This document shows positions 14,302 through 21,548 of a stretch of 28,475 bases of DNA, piece by piece (positions within the stretch are counted from its first letter, which is position 1; each line of letters begins with the position of its first letter). The DNA is taken from positions 1-28,475 of the forward strand of contig CAKTTR010000023.1 of the NCBI GenBank assembly GCA_934615645.1, given 5' to 3'. A program made the position numbers and the translations under genes. This stretch comes from an uncultured Oscillospiraceae bacterium. Its GTDB lineage: Bacteria > Bacillota > Clostridia > Oscillospirales > Oscillospiraceae. The notes below the pieces were generated by a model. The model ran no database searches. It saw nothing but the letters and a program-made list of their open reading frames with translations, and was not told the origin of the DNA.

Positions 14302-15597
14302 ATGACGAAATATATCATAAACGGCGGCAAGCCGCTGCACGGGACGGTGACGATCAGCGGCGCGAAAAACGCGGCAGTCGCCATCCTGCCGGCGACCTTG
14401 CTGGTCAAAGGTGTTTGTAAAATTGAAAATGTTCCCAATATCTCCGACGTCCGGCTCCTGCTGGAAATTTTGACGACGATGGGCGCCTTGGTGCGCCGCC
14501 TCTCGCCCAACACGCTGGAGATCGACTGCACCCACGTGACGGATTCCGTCGCGCCCATTGATTTGGTGCGCCGCATCCGGGCGTCCTATTATCTCATCGG
14601 CGCGCAGTTGGGCCGGTTTGGCCATGCCTGCGTGGCGCTGCCCGGCGGCTGCAACTTCGGCGTGCGGCCCATCGACCAGCATATCAAGGGCATCGAGGCC
14701 ATGCAGGCGGATGTGCGCCTGGTGGGCGGCTGCGTCTGTGCGACAGCGCCGTCCGGCGGCCTGGTCGGCGGCAGGATCAATCTGGACGTCGTCTCCGTCG
14801 GTGCGACGATGAATATTATGATCGCTGGCGTCCTGGCCAACGGGACGACGGTCATCGAAAATGCTGCCAAGGAGCCGCATATTGTGGACCTGGCCAACTT
14901 CCTCAACGCCATGGGGGCGAAGGTCACCGGCGCGGGGACGGATGTCATCAAGATTCGCGGCGTGCGGCAGCTGGGTGGCGGCTCCTATTCCATTATTCCC
15001 GATCAGATCGAAGCGGGGACGTATATGGTCGCCGTAGCTGCGGCCGGGGGGGATGTGCTGGTGCAGAACGTCATCCCCAAGCATATGGACTGCATCTCCG
15101 CCAAGCTGCGGGAGATGGGCGTCCAGGTGACAGAATATGACGACGCCATCCGCGTTGCCCACACGGGCCGCCTGCGCCGGGCCAATGTCAAGACGATGCC
15201 GTACCCCGGTTTCCCGACGGATATGCAGCCCCAGATCGCCGTCTGCATGGCCCTGGCCAAGGGGACGAGCATCATCACCGAGGGCATTTACGATACCCGC
15301 TTCCGCTACTGCGCGGAGCTGAACCGGATGGGCGCGTCCATCCAGGTGGATACCAAAGTCGCTGTGATCGACGGCGTCGAGGCGCTGCACGGCTGCCCGG
15401 TCCGGGCGTGCGACCTGCGGGCAGGCGCGGCGATGGTCATCGCCGGGCTGGCGGCCGACCAGGTCACGACGGTGGAGGACGCCCATTATATCGAGCGGGG
15501 CTATGAGAATATCATTGAAAAGCTCCGGGGCATCGGCGCGGAGATCCGCCGCGTGGAGACGCCGCGGGAGGCAGCATCCAGCCAGAGCGCTGGCTGA
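14302..15597 (+). CDS. murA: UDP-N-acetylglucosamine 1-carboxyvinyltransferase
   Basis: At 431 aa this is full length for MurA, which transfers enolpyruvate from PEP to UDP-GlcNAc in the first committed step of peptidoglycan synthesis. SGAKNAA (19-25) carries the active-site lysine (K22), and ALPGGCNFGVRPIDQH holds the catalytic cysteine (C117), the residue attacked by fosfomycin, so this copy should be fosfomycin-sensitive by that criterion. GAGGG lies about 7 bases before the ATG. It is followed by a strong bidirectional terminator. Many Clostridia have a second copy (murAB/murZ) and I cannot tell which this is. Confidence 0.96.
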   Translation: MTKYIINGGKPLHGTVTISGAKNAAVAILPATLLVKGVCKIENVPNISDVRLLLEILTTMGALVRRLSPNTLEIDCTHVTDSVAPIDLVRRIRASYYLIGAQLGRFGHACVALPGGCNFGVRPIDQHIKGIEAMQADVRLVGGCVCATAPSGGLVGGRINLDVVSVGATMNIMIAGVLANGTTVIENAAKEPHIVDLANFLNAMGAKVTGAGTDVIKIRGVRQLGGGSYSIIPDQIEAGTYMVAVAAAGGDVLVQNVIPKHMDCISAKLREMGVQVTEYDDAIRVAHTGRLRRANVKTMPYPGFPTDMQPQIAVCMALAKGTSIITEGIYDTRFRYCAELNRMGASIQVDTKVAVIDGVEALHGCPVRACDLRAGAAMVIAGLAADQVTTVEDAHYIERGYENIIEKLRGIGAEIRRVETPREAASSQSAG

Positions 15598-15630
15598 CAG
15601 CCTGGAAAGCTGAAATTAAATAGAGAATCC

Positions 15631-15673
15631 AAAAGAGCATCGCAGCGGGGATCGCCCGGTGCGATGCTCTTTT
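15631..15673. terminator. Bidirectional terminator between murA and pgsA
   Basis: AAAAGAGCATCGCA pairs perfectly with TGCGATGCTCTTTT (14 bp) around a G/C-rich loop, with T's following on the + strand. Confidence 0.92.
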
Positions 15674-15687
15674 TCGCAATTTTGCTG

Positions 15688-16287
15688 TTAGCTTTGGCGC
15701 TTTTTCGGTGCCTGCTGCAGAACAGGCTGCCCGGCGGTGTGGCGGCCCAGCAGGGCGTGGTAATACGCCAGGTACAGCCCCAGGGAGACGATGATGGCGC
15801 AGCAGCACAGCAGCGTCAGCAGCCAGACCGCAGGCTCCGGCATCTGGGGAAAGAGAAACAGCAGCAGGAGGGAAACATCCAGGCAGACGGTGCAGATCTT
15901 GCCCGGGAGGATCGCGCTGCAGACCTGCTTGGTCCGCTTGAGGACCAGCAGCCCCGCGCCCGCCATGGTCAGCTCCTTGATGACCTGCAGCGCCAGTACA
16001 TAGCACAGCTGCCGGTGGCGGCTGATGAGGCAGACGACCAGAGTCACCTGGGTCAGCTTATCGGCGATGGGGTCCAGGACCTTGCCCAGGTCCGAGGTCA
16101 TATGGTATTTGCGGGCAATCTTGCCGTCTGCCAGATCGGACAGCCCGGACAGGGCCAGGACGGCGACCGTCCACCCCGGCTCGTGGGCGATGACATAGAG
16201 GTACCACATGAGTGGGATCAGCAAAATGCGAAAGAAGCTGAGCAGATTGGGGATGGTAAAGATTTTTTTGCTGGATTCTTGTTGCAT
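15688..16287 (-). CDS. pgsA: CDP-alcohol phosphatidyltransferase, probable phosphatidylglycerophosphate synthase
   Basis: A 199-aa membrane enzyme that joins CDP-diacylglycerol and glycerol-3-phosphate on the way to phosphatidylglycerol. The full CDP-alcohol motif is present: D51, D54-G55, A58-R59, G68, D72 and D76 (DLADGKIAR ... GKVLDPIAD). TIPNLLSFFRILLIP near the N-terminus is typical of PgsA, and several hydrophobic spans follow. The start at 16287 has GGAAGGAG 5 bases upstream, and the longer upstream frame is not used. No convincing promoter was found upstream. Other alcohols (inositol, serine) are possible in this family, but the N-terminal pattern favours glycerol phosphate. Confidence 0.9.
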   Translation of the reverse strand: MQQESSKKIFTIPNLLSFFRILLIPLMWYLYVIAHEPGWTVAVLALSGLSDLADGKIARKYHMTSDLGKVLDPIADKLTQVTLVVCLISRHRQLCYVLALQVIKELTMAGAGLLVLKRTKQVCSAILPGKICTVCLDVSLLLLFLFPQMPEPAVWLLTLLCCCAIIVSLGLYLAYYHALLGRHTAGQPVLQQAPKKRQS

Positions 16288-16519
16288 GGTCGCTCCTTCC
16301 TCGCTGCCGGGCGATGGGCGCCTTCCTGCGCTGATGCTGCACCACGAAAACGGGCCAAAAACGCTGCTGCGCAGAGAAGGCAGGCGCTGCGGTTCCAGTC
16401 GCCCCGTATAGGGCGGGAAACGGGCGCATTTTTGAATTTTGCGATGCGTTTGCATAGCAAAATTATGCCACCGCCGGCGAAAAATATAACTCCGGGGTCG
16501 GGAAATGCCCGGGTGCTTC
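16288..16519. other. Intergenic region between divergent pgsA and membrane protein genes
   Basis: Together with the leader to 16637 the gene-free stretch is 350 bp. It holds an imperfect palindrome at 16437-16462 (TTTTGC and GCAAAA outer arms, GATGC/GCAT inner arms). A GCCC/GGGC repeat surrounds CGTATA near 16401-16414. I found no coding frame and no clear minus-strand promoter for pgsA. Confidence 0.5.
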
Positions 16520-16548
16520 TTGCAAAACCGCAGTGCGGCTGGTATAAT
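16520..16548 (+). promoter_or_regulatory. Near-consensus promoter of the small membrane protein gene
   Basis: TTGCAA, 17 bases, a perfect TATAAT with extended TGG. It is among the strongest promoter matches in the window. Confidence 0.85.
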
Positions 16549-16558
16549 AACTCCAAAT

Positions 16559-16620
16559 CGCCGCCCGGGGCAAGCCCGGTATCGGCGAAAATTGCGGCGG
16601 AGGCCCCGGCGGCGCTCCGC
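16559..16620 (+). promoter_or_regulatory. Structured leader before the 119-aa membrane protein
   Basis: Two hairpins follow the promoter. The first has CGCCG/CGGCG outer and CCGGG/CCCGG inner arms. The second has GCGGAG (16597-16602) paired with CTCCGC (16615-16620), ending just before the ribosome binding site AAAAGGGG. The second could affect ribosome access. Confidence 0.4.
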
Positions 16621-16637
16621 GAAAAGGGGTTTTATCA

Positions 16638-16997
16638 ATGGGAGAAAGCATGTTCATTTTAGATGTTTTGGTGACGATTCTGCTGGTGGGCGCAGGGGGC
16701 TACGCGTTGGCGGCCTGCATTCGTCTGAAGCGGGAGCAGGCGCTGTTTGAAAATAAAATCCTCTACCCTTCCCAGTGCACGCCGGAAAACTGCCTGGACC
16801 CGGAAGGCTATATCGCCTATATCGTGCCGCGGATGAGCCTGTTCGGCGCGGTATGTGTGGTGTTCGGCATTGCCGTGCTGGTGATGTCTCTGCTGAAAGT
16901 CGGCATTATCGCGACGACGGTGCAGACGGTCATTGTGCTGGCGGTGTTTGTCTATATCTCCGTTGTGCACAACCGGGCGTCGAAAATTTTCTGGTAA
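16638..16997 (+). CDS. Small membrane protein of unknown function
   Basis: A 119-aa protein with three predicted membrane spans (about 7-28, 66-87 and 89-110) and a polar loop carrying CTPENCLDPEGYIAYI. I do not recognise the family. AGGGG lies 8 bases before the ATG at 16638. An internal ATG at 16650 preceded by GGGAG is an alternative start. The gene has a near-consensus promoter and a structured leader, so it may be well expressed. It is 24 bp upstream of the dehydrogenase gene at 17022 with no terminator between, suggesting co-transcription. Confidence 0.82.
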   Translation: MGESMFILDVLVTILLVGAGGYALAACIRLKREQALFENKILYPSQCTPENCLDPEGYIAYIVPRMSLFGAVCVVFGIAVLVMSLLKVGIIATTVQTVIVLAVFVYISVVHNRASKIFW

Positions 16998-17021
16998 GGC
17001 AGCGGAGAAAGAGGCGTTTTT

Positions 17022-17981
17022 ATGAAGATCGTACTTTTAGATGCGTATGCAGCCAACCCTGGCGACCTGTCCTGGGACGGGCTGCGGGAGTTTGGCGAGG
17101 TCACTGTCTATGACCGGACGGCGCCGGAGGATGTCCTGGCGCGCATTGGCGACGCAGAGGTCGTCTATGTCAATAAGGTCCGGCTGGACGGGCAGACGCT
17201 GCGCCAGTGCAAAAATCTGAAGCTGGTCAGCGTCCTGGCTACGGGGTATAACGTGGTCGATACCGCCGCGGCGAAGGAGCTGGGGATCTTGGTCTGCAAC
17301 AGCCCCAGCTATTCCACGGCGTCCGTCGCTCAGCTGACCATTGCGCATTTGCTGGAGCTGTGCAGCCATGTGGGCGCGCTCTCGGACGCCTGCCACAGTG
17401 GGCGCTGGGCCGCTTGCCCGGATTTCTGCTTCTGGGATGCGCCGTTGATGGAGCTGAGCGGCAAGACGATGGGCATCATCGGCTATGGCACGATCGGCCG
17501 GGCTGTCGGGGCCATCGCCCAGGCGCTGGGGATGCGGCTGCTGGTCAATGCCCGCCATCCGGACCCGGCGCTGGAATCCCCCACGTGCCGCTATGCATCG
17601 TTGGACGAGCTGATCGCCCAGTCGGATGTCGTCACGCTCCACTGCCCGCAGACACCGGAGACGACGGGCCTGATCGACCGCGCGCGGATCGCGCAGATGA
17701 AGGACGGCGCGATCCTCCTCAATACCAGCCGGGGCGGCCTCATCGTCGAGCAGGATCTGGCGGACGCGCTGCGCAGCGGCAAGCTGCGGGGCGCGGCGGT
17801 GGATGTCGTCTCTCAGGAGCCGATCCGGCCGGAAAATCCGCTTCTGGCGGCCCCGAATTGCTTCATGACGCCGCACGTCGCCTGGGCGCCGCTGGAGGCA
17901 CGGCAGCGGCTGCTGGCCATCGCGAAGGAGAACCTGGCGGCCTATTGCAGCGGCAGCCCGATCCATGTCGTCAACCCCTGA
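17022..17981 (+). CDS. D-isomer 2-hydroxyacid dehydrogenase (hydroxypyruvate/glycerate reductase-like)
   Basis: A 319-aa NAD(P)-dependent dehydrogenase of the D-2-hydroxyacid family. The Rossmann motif GYGTIG is at 154-159. The catalytic triad is complete: R237 in NTSRGG, E266 in SQEP, and H285 in MTPHVAW. ATGYNVVD in the N-terminal domain is the family substrate loop and resembles glycerate dehydrogenase (HprA) proteins. AGAGG lies 7 bases before the ATG. It probably shares a transcript with the small membrane protein gene, and a terminator follows at 18019. The natural substrate is not certain. Confidence 0.9.
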   Translation: MKIVLLDAYAANPGDLSWDGLREFGEVTVYDRTAPEDVLARIGDAEVVYVNKVRLDGQTLRQCKNLKLVSVLATGYNVVDTAAAKELGILVCNSPSYSTASVAQLTIAHLLELCSHVGALSDACHSGRWAACPDFCFWDAPLMELSGKTMGIIGYGTIGRAVGAIAQALGMRLLVNARHPDPALESPTCRYASLDELIAQSDVVTLHCPQTPETTGLIDRARIAQMKDGAILLNTSRGGLIVEQDLADALRSGKLRGAAVDVVSQEPIRPENPLLAAPNCFMTPHVAWAPLEARQRLLAIAKENLAAYCSGSPIHVVNP

Positions 17982-18018
17982 GGAAAATGCACGGATCGAG
18001 ATTTTTGCAAAGCGAACG

Positions 18019-18055
18019 AACGCTCTGCCTGCGCATGACGCGGGCAGGGCGTTTT
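18019..18055. terminator. Terminator between the dehydrogenase and the nudC operon
   Basis: A 15-bp stem (18019-18033 with 18039-18053, two G-T wobbles) around CATGA, followed by TTTT. It sits between convergent genes and ends 6 bp before the minus-strand stop codon. Confidence 0.8.
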
Positions 18056-18061
18056 GCCGCG

Positions 18062-18502
18062 TTATGCGTCTGTTTCGTCGCTGGGCGCGTCGCCTTCGGG
18101 GGCGGCATCTGTGTCACTGTCTTCGGACCAGAAATCGTCGTCTGCAGAGTCGGCCTCTGCCTCGTCTGCGGGCTCGTCAAAATCCAGCAGGCCCTTGGCC
18201 TGCAGCTCTTGCCGCTGGGCCTCGCGCTCTTCGGCGTCATGCTGGCGCTTGCGCTTCCAGCAGTCGATGAGGACATAGACGCCCACGACGGCGAAGACGA
18301 CGCCGACGATGATATACCAGAAGGAGCCGCCTTCTTCGTCCTTGATCGTTTTGCTGATGAGGTCATAGCCCAGGTAGACCAGGTAGGCCGAGAGCACGCA
18401 CCGCAGGGCGAACATCGTCTGGGAGCGGGTCTCCCGTTTTTCCTGCTTGCGCTTTTCCGCCTCCTGGGGCGTCATGGCGGGCTTGTCTTCGTGATGCTTC
18501 AT
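18062..18502 (-). CDS. Small two-span membrane protein with acidic tail
   Basis: A 146-aa protein I do not recognise. A highly charged N-terminus (1-28) precedes two membrane spans (about 30-50 and 61-82). A basic patch (CWKRKRQ) and a strongly acidic, low-complexity C-terminal tail (about 107-146, rich in D, E, S and A) follow. The topology suggests both ends in the cytoplasm. GAGGGGG lies about 9 bases before the ATG. It is 24 bp downstream of nudC on the same strand and is probably read with it from the promoter at 19431. Confidence 0.8.
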   Translation of the reverse strand: MKHHEDKPAMTPQEAEKRKQEKRETRSQTMFALRCVLSAYLVYLGYDLISKTIKDEEGGSFWYIIVGVVFAVVGVYVLIDCWKRKRQHDAEEREAQRQELQAKGLLDFDEPADEAEADSADDDFWSEDSDTDAAPEGDAPSDETDA

Positions 18503-18526
18503 GATGTGTTTCCCCCTCTTGCACCG

Positions 18527-19357
18527 TCATGGCTCGCGGCCCTGGCGGAATAATTCGATCATCTCGCCGGTCAGGCTGCCGCCCGGCGGCACGTCGGGCA
18601 GGTGCGCCCGGTCAAACCACGCGCCCTCGGAGAGCTCGTCCTCCTGCAGGGTGATGCGGTCCGGCCCGTCCAGGTCGACGAAAAAGCCCAGGAGCAGGCT
18701 ATCGGTAAAGACCCAGGGCTGGGAGCGGTAAAACCGCAGGTTTTTGACCCGCAGCCCCGTCTCCTCCAGGACCTCCCGGTGGACTGTCGCTTCGATGCTC
18801 TCGCCGATCTCGTTAAAGCCTGCGACCAAGGCGTAGCGCTTGTACGCCCGCCCGGCGTATTTTGTCAGCAGCAGGCGGTCGCCGTCTGTGATTGCGACGA
18901 TGACGGCGGGGCAGATCTTGGGATAGAGGACCCTGCCGCAGCGGGGGCAGACCAGTGCGCGCTCTTTCTCACTGTGGCGATTTTCCGCGCCGCAGGCGCC
19001 GCAGAAGCGGTTGCCCGTATACCAGCGCAGCAGGCTGCCTGCCACGGCGCAGGCAAACGCCAGATGCTGGGGCTCTGCCTGCCGCAGGCTGACCTGGGGT
19101 GCAAAATAGAAATCTTCTGCCGGCGCTTCCACCGGTGCCAGGGCCAGAAAGTACGCTGCGCCGTCCAGCCGGAAGGCGAAGCGCGGCGGGGCGGCGAGGG
19201 CCGGAAGGTCCCCCAGGCATGGCAGGGCCAGCGCGCCGCTTGCTGTGTGCCGCAGCAACACCTGCCCTTCCCGGAAGCAGAGGACTGGGCTGCTTTGCGC
19301 CGGCGCTGCCGGGGCAAAGGTATTGTCATACCGGTGGGGCGCGATATCCTGGATCAT
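18527..19357 (-). CDS. nudC: NudC-type NAD(H) pyrophosphatase (Nudix hydrolase)
   Basis: A 276-aa Nudix enzyme that hydrolyses NAD(H) to NMN(H) and AMP and, in studied relatives, removes NAD caps from RNA. The zinc ribbon cysteines are C119, C122, C137 and C140. The Nudix box starts at G180 and ends REVLEETGL (194-202), with all catalytic glutamates present. The SQPW motif at 212-215 that marks the NudC subfamily is present, though it reads SQPWVFTDS where SQPWPFPxS is usual. The start at 19357 has AAGGTGAG upstream. The longer frame beyond it crosses the promoter. Confidence 0.92.
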   Translation of the reverse strand: MIQDIAPHRYDNTFAPAAPAQSSPVLCFREGQVLLRHTASGALALPCLGDLPALAAPPRFAFRLDGAAYFLALAPVEAPAEDFYFAPQVSLRQAEPQHLAFACAVAGSLLRWYTGNRFCGACGAENRHSEKERALVCPRCGRVLYPKICPAVIVAITDGDRLLLTKYAGRAYKRYALVAGFNEIGESIEATVHREVLEETGLRVKNLRFYRSQPWVFTDSLLLGFFVDLDGPDRITLQEDELSEGAWFDRAHLPDVPPGGSLTGEMIELFRQGREP

Positions 19358-19430
19358 GGTCTTCTCACCTTGCGATTCTGCCGCCGGGTGCGGCATGGGA
19401 GCGGGGCGGCAGGCGCCTCGCGTTGTGGTA

Positions 19431-19459
19431 ATCATACCATACCCGCCCGGGCGGGTCAA
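19431..19459 (-). promoter_or_regulatory. Promoter of the nudC operon with embedded 16-bp palindrome
   Basis: On the minus strand, TTGACC, 17 bases and TATGAT with extended TGG. The perfect palindrome ACCCGCCCGGGCGGGT (19441-19456) fills the spacer and touches the -35, a classic position for a repressor operator. Confidence 0.75.
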
Positions 19460-19577
19460 CTCCAAAGCCGCAAGAAATCCCGGCACAAAACCGCCGCCGG
19501 GGCATAAGATAAACTAGTTTGGCGTATGGCCGCCGAAAGACCCGGCGGCCAGGACGGAGCGGGAAGGAGACTGCCGC

Positions 19578-19733
19578 ATGAGAACCTTTACCATTGAGCT
19601 GGACGCCGCCACGGCGGCGTTTTACGCCCGGGTCGCCCAGAGCGCCGGGCTGACGCCGGAGCGGGTCCTGGCGGATGCGCTGTTTAAGCTGGCCGGGGAG
19701 CTGTCCCTGGAGGCGCTGCAGGCCCGGCGCTGA
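19578..19733 (+). CDS. 51-aa ribbon-helix-helix-like small protein
   Basis: The frame runs from ATG at 19578 to TGA at 19733, with GGAAGGAG about 9 bases upstream. The protein begins with an alternating strand (RTFTIELDA), followed by two helices (ATAAFYARVAQSAGL and TPERVLADALFKLAGELS). This strand-helix-helix plan and length resemble Arc/MetJ/CopG-type DNA-binding proteins, but the match is by pattern only. It lies between the divergent nudC promoter and the sdaA promoter, with no terminator before sdaA. I could not find a convincing promoter for it. Confidence 0.65.
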   Translation: MRTFTIELDAATAAFYARVAQSAGLTPERVLADALFKLAGELSLEALQARR

Positions 19734-19759
19734 TTTTGGGAAATCTTTGCGCCAGGTGA

Positions 19760-19788
19760 TTGTTTTTATAAGTTGAATTTGGTATAAT
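19760..19788 (+). promoter_or_regulatory. Promoter of the L-serine dehydratase gene
   Basis: TTGTTT, 17 bases, a perfect TATAAT with extended TGG. Confidence 0.82.
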
Positions 19789-19837
19789 ACCCATGTTTTT
19801 GGAAAGAGAACGCAACCGTCAGTCGGGAGGTATACCA

Positions 19838-21049
19838 ATGAAATCGATCCGAGACGTCTATAAGATCGGAAAAGGCCCGTCTTCCTCGCATACCATGGGC
19901 CCTGCGCGGGCGGCGCAGCTGTTTAAAGACGAGAACCCCACGGCAGATCTCTTCGAGGTCCGTCTGTATGGCTCCTTGAGCAAAACCGGCGTCGGCCACG
20001 GGACGGACCGTGTCCTGCGGGAGGTGCTCAGCCCTGTTAAAACGAAGATCATTTTCCGCGACAATCTGCCGGCGGATGCCCAGCATCCCAACACGCTGGA
20101 TTTTACCGCGTGGAAGAACAATGAGCAGATCGGCTTTATCCGCGTCGAGTCCATCGGCGGCGGCGATATCGTCATCGAGGGCCGCCCCAGCTTGGAGATG
20201 GAAAATGTCTATCCGGAAAACTCCTTTGCCGAGATCGCAGAGTTCTGTCGCTGGCGCAATGTCAGCCTGAGCGAATACGTCGAGCTCAACGAGGGGCCGG
20301 AGATCTGGGACTTTTTGCATATGGTCTGGGAGACGATGTGCAAGTCTATTGAAGACGGCCTACAGGCCACCGGCGTCCTGCCCGGCCCGTTGCGCCTGGA
20401 GCGCAAGGCGAAGATGCTTTACGAGAACGTCTTGGCCGACGAGATCCCCCAGATGCAGGAGCTGCGGCTCATCTGTTCCTATGCCTTTGCTATCTCCGAG
20501 CAGAATGCCGACAATGGCACCATCGTCACCGCGCCCACCTGTGGCAGCTGCGGTGTCCTGCCCTCGGCGCTGCGGTATATGCAGGGCAAATATAACTACT
20601 CGGACGACGAGATCGTCCGCGCCCTGGCGGTCGCCGGGCTAATCGGCAATCTGATCAAGCGCAACGCGTCCATTTCCGGCGCGGAGTGCGGCTGCCAGGC
20701 GGAGATCGGCTCGGCCTGTTCTATGGCGGCGGCAGCGCTGTGTACCCTCAAAGGCCTGGAAATCCCCCAGGTGGAGTACGCGGCGGAGAATGCCCTGGAG
20801 CATCACCTCGGCCTGACGTGCGACCCCATCTGCGGCCTAGTGCAGATCCCCTGCATCGAGCGCAACGCCGTGGCGGCCAAGCGGGCGATGACGGCCTTCA
20901 ACCTGGCCCAGCTGCTGACGGGTACGCGGAATATCAGCTTTGATATGGTCGTACGCACGATGTACGAGACCGGGCGGCACCTGAACCATGAATACCGGGA
21001 GACATCCGAGGGCGGCCTGGCCAAATTCTACCGCAGGAGGCGGCGCTGA
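19838..21049 (+). CDS. sdaA: L-serine dehydratase, iron-sulfur dependent, single chain
   Basis: A 403-aa fused beta-alpha L-serine ammonia-lyase that converts serine to pyruvate and ammonia with a [4Fe-4S] cluster. The N-terminal beta domain has GKGPSSSHTMGP (11-22). The alpha domain contains TAPTCGSCGVLPSALR, then SGAECGCQAEIGSACSMAAAAL, then TCDPICGLVQIPC. C286, C328 and C339 have the 42 and 11 residue spacing I recall for the cluster ligands of the Legionella enzyme. The start at 19838 is preceded by GGGAGG 8 bases away, and the frame's earlier ATG overlaps the promoter's downstream edge and lacks a site. The stop is 1 base before ruvX. Confidence 0.95.
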   Translation: MKSIRDVYKIGKGPSSSHTMGPARAAQLFKDENPTADLFEVRLYGSLSKTGVGHGTDRVLREVLSPVKTKIIFRDNLPADAQHPNTLDFTAWKNNEQIGFIRVESIGGGDIVIEGRPSLEMENVYPENSFAEIAEFCRWRNVSLSEYVELNEGPEIWDFLHMVWETMCKSIEDGLQATGVLPGPLRLERKAKMLYENVLADEIPQMQELRLICSYAFAISEQNADNGTIVTAPTCGSCGVLPSALRYMQGKYNYSDDEIVRALAVAGLIGNLIKRNASISGAECGCQAEIGSACSMAAAALCTLKGLEIPQVEYAAENALEHHLGLTCDPICGLVQIPCIERNAVAAKRAMTAFNLAQLLTGTRNISFDMVVRTMYETGRHLNHEYRETSEGGLAKFYRRRRR

Positions 21050-21050
21050 G

Positions 21051-21479
21051 ATGCGGGTTATGGCTATTGATTACGGCGATGCCCGTACCGGCGTTGCCAT
21101 CTCTGACCCCAGTGGGCTTCTGACCGGCTTTACGACGGTCATCCACAGCCGGAAGCGGGAGACGGTGCTGGCGCAGCTGGCGGCACTGTGCAAGGAGCGG
21201 GGCGCGGACCGGCTGGTCATGGGCTTTCCCCGGAATATGGACGGCACGGAGGGCCCCCGGGCGGCGCTTTACCGGGAATTTGCCGCCAGTTTAGAGAAAG
21301 CGGCAGGGATGCCTGTCCGCCTTTGGGATGAGCGCCGGACGACGGTCGAGGCGCATCAGATCCTCTCATGCCAGAATTACCACGGCAAAAAGCGGAAGAA
21401 CACCGTCGACGCCGTGGCCGCCAGCCTGATCCTGGAGGGGTACCTGGGCTACCTCCGCAATCACCCGGAGGAAGTTTAA
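21051..21479 (+). CDS. ruvX: RuvX/YqgF family Holliday junction resolvase-like nuclease
   Basis: A 142-aa RNase H-fold protein of the YqgF family, linked to Holliday junction resolution and to 16S rRNA 5' end maturation. Conserved parts are AIDYGDARTGVAISD (5-19, D7 catalytic), VMGFPRNMDGTEG, LWDERRTTVEA and the C-terminal DAVAASLIL aspartate. AGGAGG lies 10 bases before the ATG, inside the end of sdaA, so translation is coupled. The operon with serine dehydratase has no obvious metabolic logic. A strong terminator follows. Confidence 0.93.
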   Translation: MRVMAIDYGDARTGVAISDPSGLLTGFTTVIHSRKRETVLAQLAALCKERGADRLVMGFPRNMDGTEGPRAALYREFAASLEKAAGMPVRLWDERRTTVEAHQILSCQNYHGKKRKNTVDAVAASLILEGYLGYLRNHPEEV

Positions 21480-21492
21480 AATAGTAAAAACC

Positions 21493-21524
21493 AACCCGCG
21501 GCAGGTAAGTCCCTGCCGCGGGTT
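21493..21524. terminator. Bidirectional terminator between ruvX and the SLH-DUF4127 gene
   Basis: AACCCGCGGCAGG and CCTGCCGCGGGTT form a perfect 13-bp stem with a 6-base loop. The minus strand continues into a T5 run and the + strand into TTTGTCATCTTT. Confidence 0.9.
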
Positions 21525-21548
21525 TGTCATCTTTGCGGTGCTTGGGGC

